A stretch of 64,000 nt of DNA. It comes from Azotosporobacter soli (GTDB taxonomy: Bacteria; Bacillota; Negativicutes; SG130). Within the stretch, counting starts at the first letter, position 1. Every line of letters starts with the position of its first letter. The translations under genes and the position numbers were made by a program. The stretch is from contig NZ_JAUAOA010000001.1 of NCBI RefSeq assembly GCF_030542965.1, positions 62,001 to 126,000 of the forward strand. Direction: 5' to 3'. Below, one piece after another: positions 1 to 8,244 of this stretch. Under the pieces are notes generated by a model. The model saw nothing but the letters and a program-made list of their open reading frames with translations, made no database searches and was not told the origin of the DNA.

Positions 1-227
1 ATCCGGGCCATGAATATCCGACGCAAGGCGCGGCCATTCTCGCCGGAGCGCTTGCCGGCAAGCCGTTCGGCATCATCATGCTCGGTTTGTTGATGCTGAT
101 TCTGACGCCGGTTCTGCGCGTCGGCACGTCGATCCTGATCTTCATTGCCGAACGGGACTGGGTCTACACGATTATCACCGCGATCGTCTTCGTCATCCTG
201 CTTGCCAGTCTCTACTTCGGCAAGTGA
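1..227 (+). CDS. DUF1634-type small membrane protein, C-terminal part (5' end outside window)
   Basis: The frame is open from the window edge to TGA at 225-227. The visible 74 residues hold two strongly hydrophobic segments (around GIIMLGLLMLILTPVLRV and IITAIVFVILLASLYF) joined by a short loop with RVGTSILIFIAERDW. This is how the DUF1634 family (usually about 110-130 residues, three membrane helices) ends. Such genes often sit next to a TSUP/TauE permease gene, which would lie upstream outside the window. Function is unknown. A strong hairpin terminator follows immediately. The family call rests on pattern only. Confidence 0.7.
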   Translation, partial: PGHEYPTQGAAILAGALAGKPFGIIMLGLLMLILTPVLRVGTSILIFIAERDWVYTIITAIVFVILLASLYFGK

Positions 228-233
228 CCTACG

Positions 234-281
234 CCCGCTGTACTGAAAGCGATTTGCTTCAGCGCAGCGGGTCTTTTCTTT
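234..281 (+). terminator. Intrinsic terminator of the DUF1634 gene
   Basis: CCCGCTG at 234-240 pairs with CAGCGGG at 265-271, with an inner CTGAA/TTCAG pairing. A T-rich run starts at 272. Confidence 0.85.
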
Positions 282-409
282 TTCTCTCAATTGATTTTTT
301 CGATAACTTCACCTGTTTTATTAAATAGCAAAAGGATTTTTGCGACAATTCGCGAAATTCAAATACTAGTAAGGCATTGACCGACAACGCGACGGGAGGA
401 TTTGGCTTC

Positions 410-871
410 ATGGATTATCAGGCGCTAAAGATGCAAGACAGTGAGATCCGCAACCGCATTCTGCTTAATGAGTTGGAGCCGGAAAAAAGACAGGTGCTAA
501 AAAAATATGCACTGCAGTGCAATGCTAATTTATATTGGGAGCGGCCCAAAGATAAATATCCGCAAAAGATTTTTTTCAGCCACAAGTTTGCCAAAAAATC
601 TTCGCTCGTACGGATTATTTTTTATATTTACCAGCTTTGCTTTGCGAAGGTAAAATATTTTGAACGCAACTGGGATGATTTCACGCCGCTTATTCATGAT
701 TGGCGCAAAGGTTTTATCGAATGTGAATTGTACGATATGGAATTTGTCCGTCATAAATACACCGGCATCATCTTCGACTTGCGCAATTTGCAAAAGATCA
801 CCAGCATCACCGAATTTCTTGCGCTGTGCGCGTATCTCGACGAGCAAAAGAAACGCGCCGTCGCTTCCTAA
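410..871 (+). CDS. Hypothetical protein, 153 residues, unrecognised
   Basis: I do not recognise a family. The start at 410 is chosen because GGGAGGA at 394-400 lies nine bases upstream; an in-frame TTG at 377 has no such site. The product is soluble, rich in Tyr, Phe, Lys and Arg, with no signal peptide, membrane segment or cysteine-ligand motif (MDYQALKMQDSEIRNRILLN at the N-terminus). Base composition is more AT-rich than its neighbours, with codons such as aaa, ttt and tat, which fits recent transfer or a lineage-specific gene. It stands alone between the terminator at 234-281 and the VOC gene 88 bases downstream. Confidence 0.6.
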   Translation: MDYQALKMQDSEIRNRILLNELEPEKRQVLKKYALQCNANLYWERPKDKYPQKIFFSHKFAKKSSLVRIIFYIYQLCFAKVKYFERNWDDFTPLIHDWRKGFIECELYDMEFVRHKYTGIIFDLRNLQKITSITEFLALCAYLDEQKKRAVAS

Positions 872-959
872 AGACATGGCATACGCTCGCATTATCGTTT
901 ATGATTAACAGGAAGAGCTTTTTCTTCAGGCCCAGATAAACGAAAGTGAGGCGGACACA

Positions 960-1346
960 ATGAAAATTGAGCACATTGCGTTATATACGCAACGTCTGGA
1001 AGAAATGAAAAATTTTTATACGCGCTATTTCTCCGGCCAGTCCAATGACAAGTACGTCAACGCCCGCAAAGGTTTCAGCTCGTACTTCATTTCCTTTTCT
1101 TCCGGCGCCCGCCTGGAATTAATGCAGCAGGAAGGCATCACGCCTGCCGCAACCAACAACAAACAGCGGCTCGGCCTGATCCATTTTGCTTTTTCCGTCG
1201 GCAGTCGCGCAGCAGTCGATGCACTGACCGAAACGTTGCGTACGCAGGGCTTTAAAGTCACCGGCGAACCGCGCAGCACCGGCGACGGCTATTACGAAAG
1301 CTGCATTGCCGATCCTGACGGTAATCTGGTTGAAATCACCGAGTAA
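960..1346 (+). CDS. VOC (glyoxalase/dioxygenase superfamily) protein
   Basis: A single vicinal-oxygen-chelate protein of 128 residues. The two beta-alpha-beta-beta-beta modules carry putative metal ligands at the canonical places: His5 (IEHIALYT), Glu53 (ARLELM), His75 (LIHFAFSV) and Glu126 (NLVEITE). This pattern is that of glyoxalase I-like proteins, although the closing segment DPDGNLVEI is shared by many VOC enzymes of unknown substrate. The start has weak ribosome-binding sequence (GTGAGGCGG). It is monocistronic, ended by a terminator at 1352-1393. Substrate cannot be assigned; methylglyoxal detoxification is one option. Confidence 0.8.
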   Translation: MKIEHIALYTQRLEEMKNFYTRYFSGQSNDKYVNARKGFSSYFISFSSGARLELMQQEGITPAATNNKQRLGLIHFAFSVGSRAAVDALTETLRTQGFKVTGEPRSTGDGYYESCIADPDGNLVEITE

Positions 1347-1351
1347 ATGAT

Positions 1352-1393
1352 AAATGCGAGCCGCTCCAGTCTTGGACGGTCTCGCATTTTTTA
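1352..1393 (+). terminator. Intrinsic terminator of the VOC gene
   Basis: ATGCGAG near 1352 pairs with CTCGCAT ending at about 1387, followed by six T residues. Confidence 0.8.
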
Positions 1394-1454
1394 ATCAACC
1401 ACGCCCTCTCATTTGACATTCCACTTAAAAAACTTTAAAATTACAACTGAAGAT

Positions 1455-1645
1455 AGGAACGCGACAACTGCATAGTTCAAAAGACAGGCGCCCAGAAGGG
1501 CTTACGAACTGAAGAATAACTGCCTGCCTAGCAATCGCCGCTGCTGCCTAAGGGAGATAGGAAGGAGGTCATGTCTCGGTTCTGAAGGATCGGTCGTCTG
1601 TTGGCATGCATCCTCAGCAAAGGCTGAGTTTTTTTATTTTGTCGG
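1455..1645 (+). promoter_or_regulatory. Structured leader RNA with terminator upstream of a chemoreceptor; possible unidentified riboswitch
   Basis: This gene-free stretch of about 360 bases lies between the VOC terminator and the chemoreceptor start at 1710. It ends in a clear intrinsic terminator: CTCAGC, AAAG, GCTGAG and then seven T residues near 1612-1637, about 70 bases before the gene. Upstream, GTTC pairs with GAAC around a GCCC-AGAA-GGGC hairpin, while CAGGC inside that loop can pair with GCCTG beyond it. That arrangement is pseudoknot-like. A long, structured, terminator-ended leader suggests transcription attenuation. It does not match the c-di-GMP-I consensus seen at 47.9 kb, nor any other class I could recall. 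Confidence 0.5.
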
Positions 1646-1709
1646 GACGGCTTGCACCGCTTCTTAACCACACTAGCAACAATTCATTAGTTTGGGGAGG
1701 AATTTCACG

Positions 1710-3425
1710 ATGCAATGGTTTCATGATTTAAAACTGTTTTCAAAATTGATGTTGGCCGTATTGGTTGCGGTGGCTTCCATGGCCGTAGCCGGAGCTTTCG
1801 GTTACTATTACACGCACGCGGTCAGTCAAAATATGGACCGCATGTATGAAGAACATTTACAGCCGATCAAACAATTGAATGAAGTACGCGCCAATTTTAT
1901 CATTGTTCACGTGATGGTCGGTCAATTGATTGACGAACACCTGTCGCCGCAAAAACAGCAACAGCTGCAAGCAAAGATTCAAGACTTGTCGGCGCTTACG
2001 AATACGACTTTGGCGACCTATGAAAAGGGCAACCGCTCCACCGAAGAACGAAAGCATCTGGAAAAGCTAAAAACGGCCATTGAAGCGTACCGCAGTAGCC
2101 GGGAAAAAGCGCTCGCGCTTGCCAAGAGCGGCAAGAACGCCGATGCCGTCGCTTACATGAATCAGTACGTAACGGAAGATTCGATGCAGTGTACCGAGAT
2201 CTTAAATGAACTGGTCAATATCAGCGCGCAGGCCAGCGAAAAAATGAACGAACAAAGCAAAGCCGCCGCGCAAACGGCGGAGCGGGTTCTCATTTCCGTG
2301 ACCTTCGCCGCCCTGCTGCTCTTGACGAGCGGCGGCTGGCTGATGGCCCGCAGCCTGGCACGCCGTTTGGAAAGAGTCGGCGCAGTACTCGAAGGAATTG
2401 CCGAGGGTGATCTGACCAAAGACGTCGCGGTTTCCGGTCGCGATGAAATCGGAGAACTGGGACGCCACCTTAACGCGATGCGTAAACAACTGCATGATTT
2501 GGTAAAACAAATCTCGCTCTCCGCGCATCAGGTGACCGGCGCGGTGCAAGACATCAACCACAGCTCAGAATTGTCCGCGCAGGCGGGCGGCCAAATCTCT
2601 CTCGCCATTTCGCGCGTCGCCGAAGGCGCCGAAGATCAGCTGCGCCAAACCGACGAAACGCTGCATGCGGTCGAAGACATCTCGAACGGCATCCGTCAGG
2701 CCGCCGCAAACACGCAGGTGATCAGCCAGGCGGCCGACCGCACCGGCAACGCCGTTTCGCAGGGCGTGCAGGCGGTCGATAAGGCGGTCGGTCAGATGGA
2801 TCTGATCCGCTCGACCGTCGATCTTTCGGCGCAGTGCGTCGCCAAGCTCGGCCAACGTTCGGAAGAAATCGGCCTGATCGTCGATACGATTTCCGGCATC
2901 GCCGGACAGACCAATCTGCTCGCGCTCAACGCGGCGATCGAAGCGGCCCGTGCGGGCGAGATGGGACGCGGCTTTGCGGTCGTCGCCGAGGAAGTGCGCA
3001 AGCTGGCCGAGCAATCGCAGGAATCGACCAAGCAGATTGCCCAGTTGATCGGCGATATCCAGACCGATACCAACGCGGCCGTCAGCGCGATGGAAAAAGG
3101 CACGCAGGAAGTCTCGACCGGCTACCAGGTGGTGCAGGGAGCGGGCCATTCGTTCGAAGAAATTTCCGCAATGATCGAAGAAATGGTCGGTCAGGTTTCC
3201 GAAGCGTCGCAGGTGATGGATACGATCGCCAAGCGCAGCCAGCGCGTGGTGACCGCGATGCAGGCGATCGACAAAGTCAGCCGCGCCAGCGCCGGACAGA
3301 GTCAGGAAGTCTCCGCAGCCACGCAAGAGCAATCCGCCTCGCTCGAAGAGCTGGCCTCGCTCAGCGAAGGCCTGGCCAGTATGGCGCAGGAGATGGAAAA
3401 AGGCATCCGCGCTTTCCGCGTCTAA
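1710..3425 (+). CDS. Methyl-accepting chemotaxis protein with four-helix-bundle sensor
   Basis: Transmembrane chemoreceptor of 571 residues. An N-terminal membrane helix (about 13-35) leads to a periplasmic/extracellular helical domain of the 4HB_MCP type. A second helix (about 188-210, [19 protein letters not shown]) is followed by HAMP and the long cytoplasmic signalling coiled coil. The hairpin tip carries the conserved [21 protein letters not shown] signature that contacts CheA/CheW. There is no C-terminal CheR-tethering pentapeptide. Start 1710 is preferred over an earlier in-frame start because GGGGAGGA precedes it. Expression is probably controlled by the structured leader at 1455-1645. 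The ligand is unknown. Confidence 0.93.
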   Translation: MQWFHDLKLFSKLMLAVLVAVASMAVAGAFGYYYTHAVSQNMDRMYEEHLQPIKQLNEVRANFIIVHVMVGQLIDEHLSPQKQQQLQAKIQDLSALTNTTLATYEKGNRSTEERKHLEKLKTAIEAYRSSREKALALAKSGKNADAVAYMNQYVTEDSMQCTEILNELVNISAQASEKMNEQSKAAAQTAERVLISVTFAALLLLTSGGWLMARSLARRLERVGAVLEGIAEGDLTKDVAVSGRDEIGELGRHLNAMRKQLHDLVKQISLSAHQVTGAVQDINHSSELSAQAGGQISLAISRVAEGAEDQLRQTDETLHAVEDISNGIRQAAANTQVISQAADRTGNAVSQGVQAVDKAVGQMDLIRSTVDLSAQCVAKLGQRSEEIGLIVDTISGIAGQTNLLALNAAIEAARAGEMGRGFAVVAEEVRKLAEQSQESTKQIAQLIGDIQTDTNAAVSAMEKGTQEVSTGYQVVQGAGHSFEEISAMIEEMVGQVSEASQVMDTIAKRSQRVVTAMQAIDKVSRASAGQSQEVSAATQEQSASLEELASLSEGLASMAQEMEKGIRAFRV

Positions 3426-3442
3426 TTTCACTAAAACAAATG

Positions 3443-3486
3443 AAAACCAGGCGATTTCCTGCTGCAGGATCGCCTGGTTTTCTTCT
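3443..3486 (+). terminator. Intrinsic terminator of the chemoreceptor gene
   Basis: AAAACCAGGCGAT pairs with ATCGCCTGGTTTT around a CCTGCTGCAGG inner stem, followed by a T-rich run. Confidence 0.9.
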
Positions 3487-3523
3487 TTCGTTTCTATATT
3501 CTCATCAATGAACCAAGCGCGAT

Positions 3524-4993
3524 TTATTGCCCGAACGGCAGCGCCGCATCATACTGCGCTTCCACCAGCATCCGCCCATCAAGACGTAGATAGCCCCATT
3601 GTCCTTTTATTTTCACAGCTGCCGCACCGGCGTGAAAATTGCGCAGTTCCTCATAGGCCGCATTAGGAGGAATGATGAATTTTCCTCTCGCATCGATCAC
3701 GCCCCAAGCGCCGCTTTGCTTGACCACTGCAACCTGTTCGCTAAACGGCTGCGCCGCTTCGAAACGTCCCTTGAACGGCAGATACCCCTCATGATTCATG
3801 TAGCCCCACTCGTCACCCAACTTGATTGCGGCCAAGCCGCAGCTGAAATTTCCGCCGTCGCTAAACAACAAGCGGCTGATCCGCTGATTTTGTTTATTGA
3901 TGTAATTCCACTTTTCATCCTTTTTGACAACGGCCAGACCTTCGTTAAACGCGCCGAGTTCATCATAGACAGCCGGGATCACAAACTCACCCTGACGATT
4001 CACATATCCCCTTTTTTCCTTAATGATGACCAATGCCAGACCGTCTTTAAATTCGCCGGCCCCATCATACGTCAGCGGCACGATCTGCTTTCCCGTCTTA
4101 TCAATAAAACCGCGCCTTACTATTTTTTGCGTCAAATCCAGCGGATTCACAATCACGCTGCCGCTGGCTACTTTCGCCGCGGTTAACAGGACGCCGCTCC
4201 AGGAAACATTGCGCTGCTGCACACGCACTTCCGCCAACCCATTCGTAAAAGGATAGACCTGATCGTAGGGCGCTGCGATTGCCAGATTCCCCTGCCGATC
4301 AATATATTGGCAGCCGTTTTCTTCTTTCACCACCGCTAAACCTTCTGTGAACGGCTGCAGATACTTGCTAAACTTTTCCGCTATCACCATTTTTCCTGTC
4401 TTATCAATGAATCCCCACTTGTCATTCAACTTCACCGCCGACAACGCTTCGGAAAAATCAGCGGCCTCCTTATAAAGGTAAGGCAAGACCGTTTTTCCCT
4501 GAAGATCGATATAACCCCAGCGATCATTCTTTTTTACCCGCGCCAAGCCTTCGCAAAATACGCCTGCATCCGTAAATGGACCGGCGAGCCTATTCTTTTC
4601 ATAGGCTTTGTAATAATTCCACTCCTCGCCCTGCTTCGCTGCCAACAAGCCATTGCCAGCCGCTCTGACTTCGTCATATTCCAGCGCCAACGCTATTTTG
4701 CCGTTTCGATCATAGACGCCTTTTTTGCCGTTCAGCGTCACGCCGACAAAACCGTCCGATAGCGGCGCAATGGAGTCAAACAATAACGGCAGTATTATTT
4801 TTCCCGTTTGATCCAACAGGCCATGCTTACCGGATTTCTGCACCTCACTCAGTACCTGATTTTGACTGTTTTCCGCTGCGACAACAGGCTGTATCGCTTC
4901 TTCCGCTGCCAAGGCAAAAGCGCCGCTACAGCACAGCCACGCCGCAACGATTGCCATTCCCATCAACAAGCCGATCTTAGCACGCAAAATCAA
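3524..4993 (-). CDS. Exported WG-repeat protein
   Basis: 489 residues with an N-terminal signal peptide (hydrophobic stretch about 7-30, ending GAFALAAEE). The rest is made of roughly ten to twelve WG/KWG repeats of about 35-45 residues, each of the form G(L/F)(I/V)D..GK.(V/I).P..YD......GLA.V....KWG(Y/F)(I/V). Examples are DKWGFIDKTGKMVIAEKF and DEWGYMNHEGYLPFKGRF. Such repeats form beta-rich, likely propeller or solenoid, extracellular modules of unknown binding specificity. It lies convergent to the chemoreceptor gene. Its own promoter lies upstream of 4993, next to the bidirectional terminator at 5052-5111. Confidence 0.9.
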   Translation of the reverse strand: MILRAKIGLLMGMAIVAAWLCCSGAFALAAEEAIQPVVAAENSQNQVLSEVQKSGKHGLLDQTGKIILPLLFDSIAPLSDGFVGVTLNGKKGVYDRNGKIALALEYDEVRAAGNGLLAAKQGEEWNYYKAYEKNRLAGPFTDAGVFCEGLARVKKNDRWGYIDLQGKTVLPYLYKEAADFSEALSAVKLNDKWGFIDKTGKMVIAEKFSKYLQPFTEGLAVVKEENGCQYIDRQGNLAIAAPYDQVYPFTNGLAEVRVQQRNVSWSGVLLTAAKVASGSVIVNPLDLTQKIVRRGFIDKTGKQIVPLTYDGAGEFKDGLALVIIKEKRGYVNRQGEFVIPAVYDELGAFNEGLAVVKKDEKWNYINKQNQRISRLLFSDGGNFSCGLAAIKLGDEWGYMNHEGYLPFKGRFEAAQPFSEQVAVVKQSGAWGVIDARGKFIIPPNAAYEELRNFHAGAAAVKIKGQWGYLRLDGRMLVEAQYDAALPFGQ

Positions 4994-5051
4994 CCGCCCC
5001 CTCTTTTCCTTTATATGGAAATCATATCACGCATCGCCTTTCTTTGCCATC

Positions 5052-5111
5052 GTCGTAATAATAAATAAGAGCGTCCGTCATTGCTGACGGACGCTCTTAT
5101 TTATTATTACG
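5052..5111. terminator. Bidirectional terminator, near-perfect inverted repeat
   Basis: TAATAATAAATAAGAGCGTC and its complement flank a short CGTCATTGCTGACG loop region. T-rich ends are present on both strands. On the minus strand it would end transcription of the DJ-1/PfpI gene. Confidence 0.85.
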
Positions 5112-5120
5112 CTTTTCTTC

Positions 5121-5783
5121 TTACTTGCTTTCAATGAAACGGATCAGCGCTTCCACCGTTGCTTTGCTAGACGGCGGGTTTTGTCCGGTAATCAGATTGC
5201 CGTCGGCAACCACATGAACCGCAAAATTATCTTTCTTGCTGAACAGGCCTCCCTGTTCACGCAAACGCGTTTCCAGCATGAACGGCACCAGGTGGTCGAG
5301 CGCCACCGCGACTTCTTCGCTGTTGGTGAAGGAAGTGATGTTGCGTCCTTCGACAATCGGACGGCCCTGCTCGTTCAATACGCCGACCAAACCGGCCACG
5401 CCGTGGCAGACCGAAGCAATGCCGCGTCCCTCTTTGTTCAGCTTGCGCAGCGCGATTTTCAGATCGGCGCTGGCCGGAAAGTCAAACATCGTGCCATGTC
5501 CGCCGGAGAGGAAAATGCCGTCAAAATCGAGCGGGTTGATTTCGCTCAGCGCAAGCGTGTTTTCCAGCAACGCCGCTTCGGAAATTCCTGCAATGCCGTC
5601 TTCGATCGAGCGCGCGTCGAGCGGCGATTTGCCGCCTTTCGGACTGGCTACGACGACTTCATAACCGGCGCTTTTCAACGCACGGTACGGTTCGAGAAAT
5701 TCTTCCAGCCAGAGGCCGGATACATGTTGATCATCGATTCTGTCATGATTGGTAACCACTAAAAGTACTTTTTTATTCGCCAT
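5121..5783 (-). CDS. DJ-1/PfpI family protein (Hsp31-like class I glutamine amidotransferase fold)
   Basis: 220 residues from ATG at 5783, chosen because GAGGG lies eight bases upstream; two in-frame starts further upstream lack a site. The fold is that of DJ-1/Hsp31: strand MANKKVLLVVTNHD, Gly-rich LSGGHGTMFDFP, and the nucleophile elbow GIASVCHGVAGLVG with Cys126-His127. The extended N-terminal region around Trp25-Glu28 fits Hsp31/YhbO-type glyoxalase III or deglycase-like proteins rather than PfpI proteases. Function is probably protection against reactive carbonyls. The TetR gene directly upstream on the same strand (126 bases) is the likely regulator. Confidence 0.85.
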   Translation of the reverse strand: MANKKVLLVVTNHDRIDDQHVSGLWLEEFLEPYRALKSAGYEVVVASPKGGKSPLDARSIEDGIAGISEAALLENTLALSEINPLDFDGIFLSGGHGTMFDFPASADLKIALRKLNKEGRGIASVCHGVAGLVGVLNEQGRPIVEGRNITSFTNSEEVAVALDHLVPFMLETRLREQGGLFSKKDNFAVHVVADGNLITGQNPPSSKATVEALIRFIESK

Positions 5784-5909
5784 TTTTTTAACCCTCGCAT
5801 TCATTTTTGTTCTTAAGTGACCATTCGTCTTTAATTTGTCAAAAAAATTTGTCACAGGATTTGTTGTCCGGATAAGGCGTTTCGCCTTATCCGGCATCCC
5901 TTCGCTCCG

Positions 5910-6515
5910 CTACGGCAGCAGCAGGCGATGAAAGAGACTTTCCAAATTCGTTCTGACCGGTTCGGCCGATTTTTCAATCTTCATGCGCAGCAAGCTGCCC
6001 TGCCAGCAATCCCAAACCAAATCAGCCAATTGCTGCGCGGACAAATCCTGCCGGACTTTCCCCGCCTGTTGTCCCGCCGCCAATCGTTCGGCCAAAATTT
6101 CTTTGAATTCGCGTACCGCTTCCGCTAACGCCATGCGGCATTCTTCACTGGCTTCGCTGATTTCCGCAGCCAGGTTGCCGAGAAGACAGCCTTTTTTTAC
6201 CGCCGCACATTCATAGCGTTCGGTAACTTCTACGAAGACCGTGCTTAAAGCCTGATAAGAACCCTCCGTCTCTGCCGCCGCCAGCATATTTTTCCATCGT
6301 CCAATGCTCGCTTCCGTATAAAAGCGAATGACTGCAACGCAAAAGTCTTCTTTACTATTGAAATAGTTATAAAAAGAACCTTTGGGCACATTGGCCAATG
6401 TGGCGATCTCTTGGATACCGGTCGCATTGAATCCTTTTTGCTCAAAGAGAGCGAGGCCGACTTCCAGGATAGTCTGTTTTGTTTTTTCTAAGTCTGCACT
6501 TTTTTTTCTTGCCAT
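5910..6515 (-). CDS. TetR family transcriptional regulator
   Basis: 201 residues. An N-terminal helix-turn-helix (about 11-57) reads ILEVGLALFEQKGFNATGIQEIATLANVPKGSFYNYFNSKEDF, the standard TetR DNA-binding pattern. The C-terminal ligand domain resembles the LmrA/YxaF-like group. Start 6515 is preferred over an upstream in-frame ATG because the promoter's -10 box lies only six bases before it. That spacing would make the message leaderless. The gene is followed by the DJ-1/PfpI gene, so it probably represses that gene in response to a reactive aldehyde or quinone-like ligand (inference). Confidence 0.88.
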   Translation of the reverse strand: MARKKSADLEKTKQTILEVGLALFEQKGFNATGIQEIATLANVPKGSFYNYFNSKEDFCVAVIRFYTEASIGRWKNMLAAAETEGSYQALSTVFVEVTERYECAAVKKGCLLGNLAAEISEASEECRMALAEAVREFKEILAERLAAGQQAGKVRQDLSAQQLADLVWDCWQGSLLRMKIEKSAEPVRTNLESLFHRLLLP

Positions 6516-6550
6516 GGCTTTATTATACAACTGGTCATATTGTTTATCAA
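6516..6550 (-). promoter_or_regulatory. Consensus sigma-A promoter of the TetR gene, apparently leaderless
   Basis: On the minus strand TTGATA (6550-6545) is separated by 17 bases from TATAAT (6527-6522). The expected start of transcription is at or within two bases of the ATG at 6515. The spacer contains ATATGACCAGTTGTAT, a possible operator resembling LmrA/YxaF boxes. Confidence 0.75.
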
Positions 6551-6567
6551 GTCTTTTTTACATTTTT

Positions 6568-7467
6568 TTATGATGCGGTCGTAAGACTGTTTGCCAGCAT
6601 ACCGATTACAATCACCAACAAGCCGATGCAGCCCAGCGTCGTCGGGAGCGCATCGCCCAAAAGCAGGCAGCCGCCCAGCAGCGAAAAAACGACTTCGCCC
6701 GCTTGCGTCGCTTCGATCACCGCCAGTTTTTTTGCATTGTGCATGACCATTGTAGTCGCTTTGAAAAACAAAAGCGTCGCCACGACACCGGAAAAAAGCG
6801 CGACGATCAACGATTGCATCGCCTGCGACCAACTGAAGAGCCCGCTTTGCAAAAGCGCCGCGCCAGCGGTGAGCAGCCAGAACGGCATACTGCAGAGCGT
6901 CATGCCGAATACGCGCTGCGTCGTGTTGAGTTCATCGCGGCACAGCAGCATCATTTTCCGGTTGCCGAGCGGATAGGCGACCGCCGCCACCAGTACCGCC
7001 AAAATATAAAGGTAATTTTGCCCCATGTTTTCTCCTGCCGCTTTTTCCATCTGCAGGACAAAGACGCCGATCAGGATAAAAGCGGCAATCGCGAGATTTT
7101 TTCCCGGGATGCGCACGCCCCAGAGCGGACTCAGCAAAATTCCGGCCACAATCGTACATTGCCAAAGTCCGGCGATCAGCCAGGATTCGCCGTAATTGGC
7201 CGCAAAGGTCAGCGGCAGGTAAAAGAGGCCGAAACCGACGCTGCTCCAGAGCAGCCAAGCCGCCGGTTCATTCTTTATCGCCCGGTAGACTTGCGTTGTT
7301 TGCCTGCGCCGATATACAATCAGAAAGAGAAAAGGCAACATGAACAGATAGCGCAGCGCCGCGCTCCACAGATAACTGTCGCCGGCCGCGTTCATGCTTC
7401 GATTTAAAATAAAAGTCACCGCAAAAAATAAAGATGCCAAAATTCCGTAGCCGATTGCCTGTTTCAT
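6568..7467 (-). CDS. DMT superfamily multidrug-type transporter (ten membrane helices)
   Basis: 299 residues from ATG at 7467, preceded by GGAGGCG; a longer upstream in-frame start has no site. Ten hydrophobic helices are visible in the two-fold repeat typical of the drug/metabolite transporter superfamily. The N-terminus (GYGILASLFFAVTFILNRSMNAAGDSYLW) matches the group often labelled multidrug resistance efflux transporter. It is an inner-membrane exporter of small molecules with unknown substrate. It diverges from the XRE-cupin regulator at 7546; two 17-bp direct repeats in the shared 78-bp region are candidate operators. Confidence 0.85.
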   Translation of the reverse strand: MKQAIGYGILASLFFAVTFILNRSMNAAGDSYLWSAALRYLFMLPFLFLIVYRRRQTTQVYRAIKNEPAAWLLWSSVGFGLFYLPLTFAANYGESWLIAGLWQCTIVAGILLSPLWGVRIPGKNLAIAAFILIGVFVLQMEKAAGENMGQNYLYILAVLVAAVAYPLGNRKMMLLCRDELNTTQRVFGMTLCSMPFWLLTAGAALLQSGLFSWSQAMQSLIVALFSGVVATLLFFKATTMVMHNAKKLAVIEATQAGEVVFSLLGGCLLLGDALPTTLGCIGLLVIVIGMLANSLTTAS

Positions 7468-7494
7468 TTTCGCCTCCGCATTTTTATTTTTGTT

Positions 7495-7531
7495 CATCAT
7501 AACATACAAAACTACATCATACAATACAAAA
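7495..7531. promoter_or_regulatory. Two direct repeats between divergent DMT exporter and XRE-cupin genes
   Basis: CATCATAACATACAAAA (7495-7511) and CATCATACAATACAAAA (7515-7531) match at 15 of 17 bases. Their 20-bp offset is two helical turns. On the minus strand they include TTGTAT and TATGTT boxes 17 bases apart. They are probable binding sites for the XRE-cupin regulator. Confidence 0.55.
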
Positions 7532-7545
7532 GGATGGTTTCACGC

Positions 7546-8100
7546 ATGGATGATATTACCTTACTCGTCGGCCGCAATTTGAAAAAACTGCGCAGCAAAC
7601 ACGACTTGAGTCTTGACGCGATCAGCGAAGCGACCGGAATCAGCAAGGCCATGCTCAGCCAGATCGAGCGGGGCAAATCGAACCCGACCGTGTCGACGCT
7701 TTGGAAAATCGCCACCGGTCTGAAGGTTCCGTTCTCGACGTTTATGGAACAAAGCGACCTCAGCTACGAAATCATTTCCGCGGATACGCTCACGCCGGTT
7801 TTGGAATGCGACGGGCTGATGAAAATTTATTCCTTTTTCCCCTTTGACGCCAACAAGCATTTTGAAATTCTTTCGATTGAACTGCAGCCGGGCGCGACGC
7901 ATCATTCGCCCAACCACGCCGAGGGCGTCGAGGAATATATCTTCGTTTTTGCCGGCACGCTGCAAATCGGACTGGGCGCGGAAAAAATCACGCTGCAAAG
8001 CGGACAGGCGTTAAAGTTCCTCGCCAACCAACCGCACGCATACGCCAACACGCAAGACACGCTGTGCCGCTTTCAAAATTTGATTGTTTATCAGAAATAA
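7546..8100 (+). CDS. XRE family regulator with C-terminal cupin domain
   Basis: 184 residues. The N-terminal helix-turn-helix (about 8-62) reads LKKLRSKHDLSLDAISEATGISKAMLSQIERGKSNPTVSTLWKIATGL. The C-terminal cupin (about 105-180) has GATHHSPNHAEGVEEYIFVFAGTLQIGLG and the closing LANQPHAYAN, with several potential metal-binding His and Glu residues. This architecture is that of small-ligand-sensing repressors such as PuuR/SutR. The start at 7546 has AAAGGA about a dozen bases upstream; ATG 7534 overlaps that site. The divergent DMT exporter is the likely target. Confidence 0.88.
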   Translation: MDDITLLVGRNLKKLRSKHDLSLDAISEATGISKAMLSQIERGKSNPTVSTLWKIATGLKVPFSTFMEQSDLSYEIISADTLTPVLECDGLMKIYSFFPFDANKHFEILSIELQPGATHHSPNHAEGVEEYIFVFAGTLQIGLGAEKITLQSGQALKFLANQPHAYANTQDTLCRFQNLIVYQK

Positions 8101-8102
8101 GA

Positions 8103-8160
8103 GAGGCTGTCTCAAAATAGGTTTTCCGCCTATTTTGAGACAGCCTCATTCTTTTTGTTT
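8103..8160 (+). terminator. Intrinsic terminator of the XRE-cupin gene
   Basis: GAGGCTGTCTCAAAATAGG (8103-8121) pairs with its exact complement (8129-8147) and is followed by a T-rich tract. Confidence 0.92.
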
Positions 8161-8244
8161 TATTCAGGTTGCTTAAAAGGAGTCTGCTTAGCAAATCAAA
8201 CTTGATCATGTTGTATTCATTCTGAGTTTTAGCTCTATCCGCAA

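Noticed and set aside
2565-3431. Large minus-strand frame opposite the chemoreceptor
   Set aside because: Repetitive Arg/Asp/His-rich shadow translation of the coiled-coil codons.
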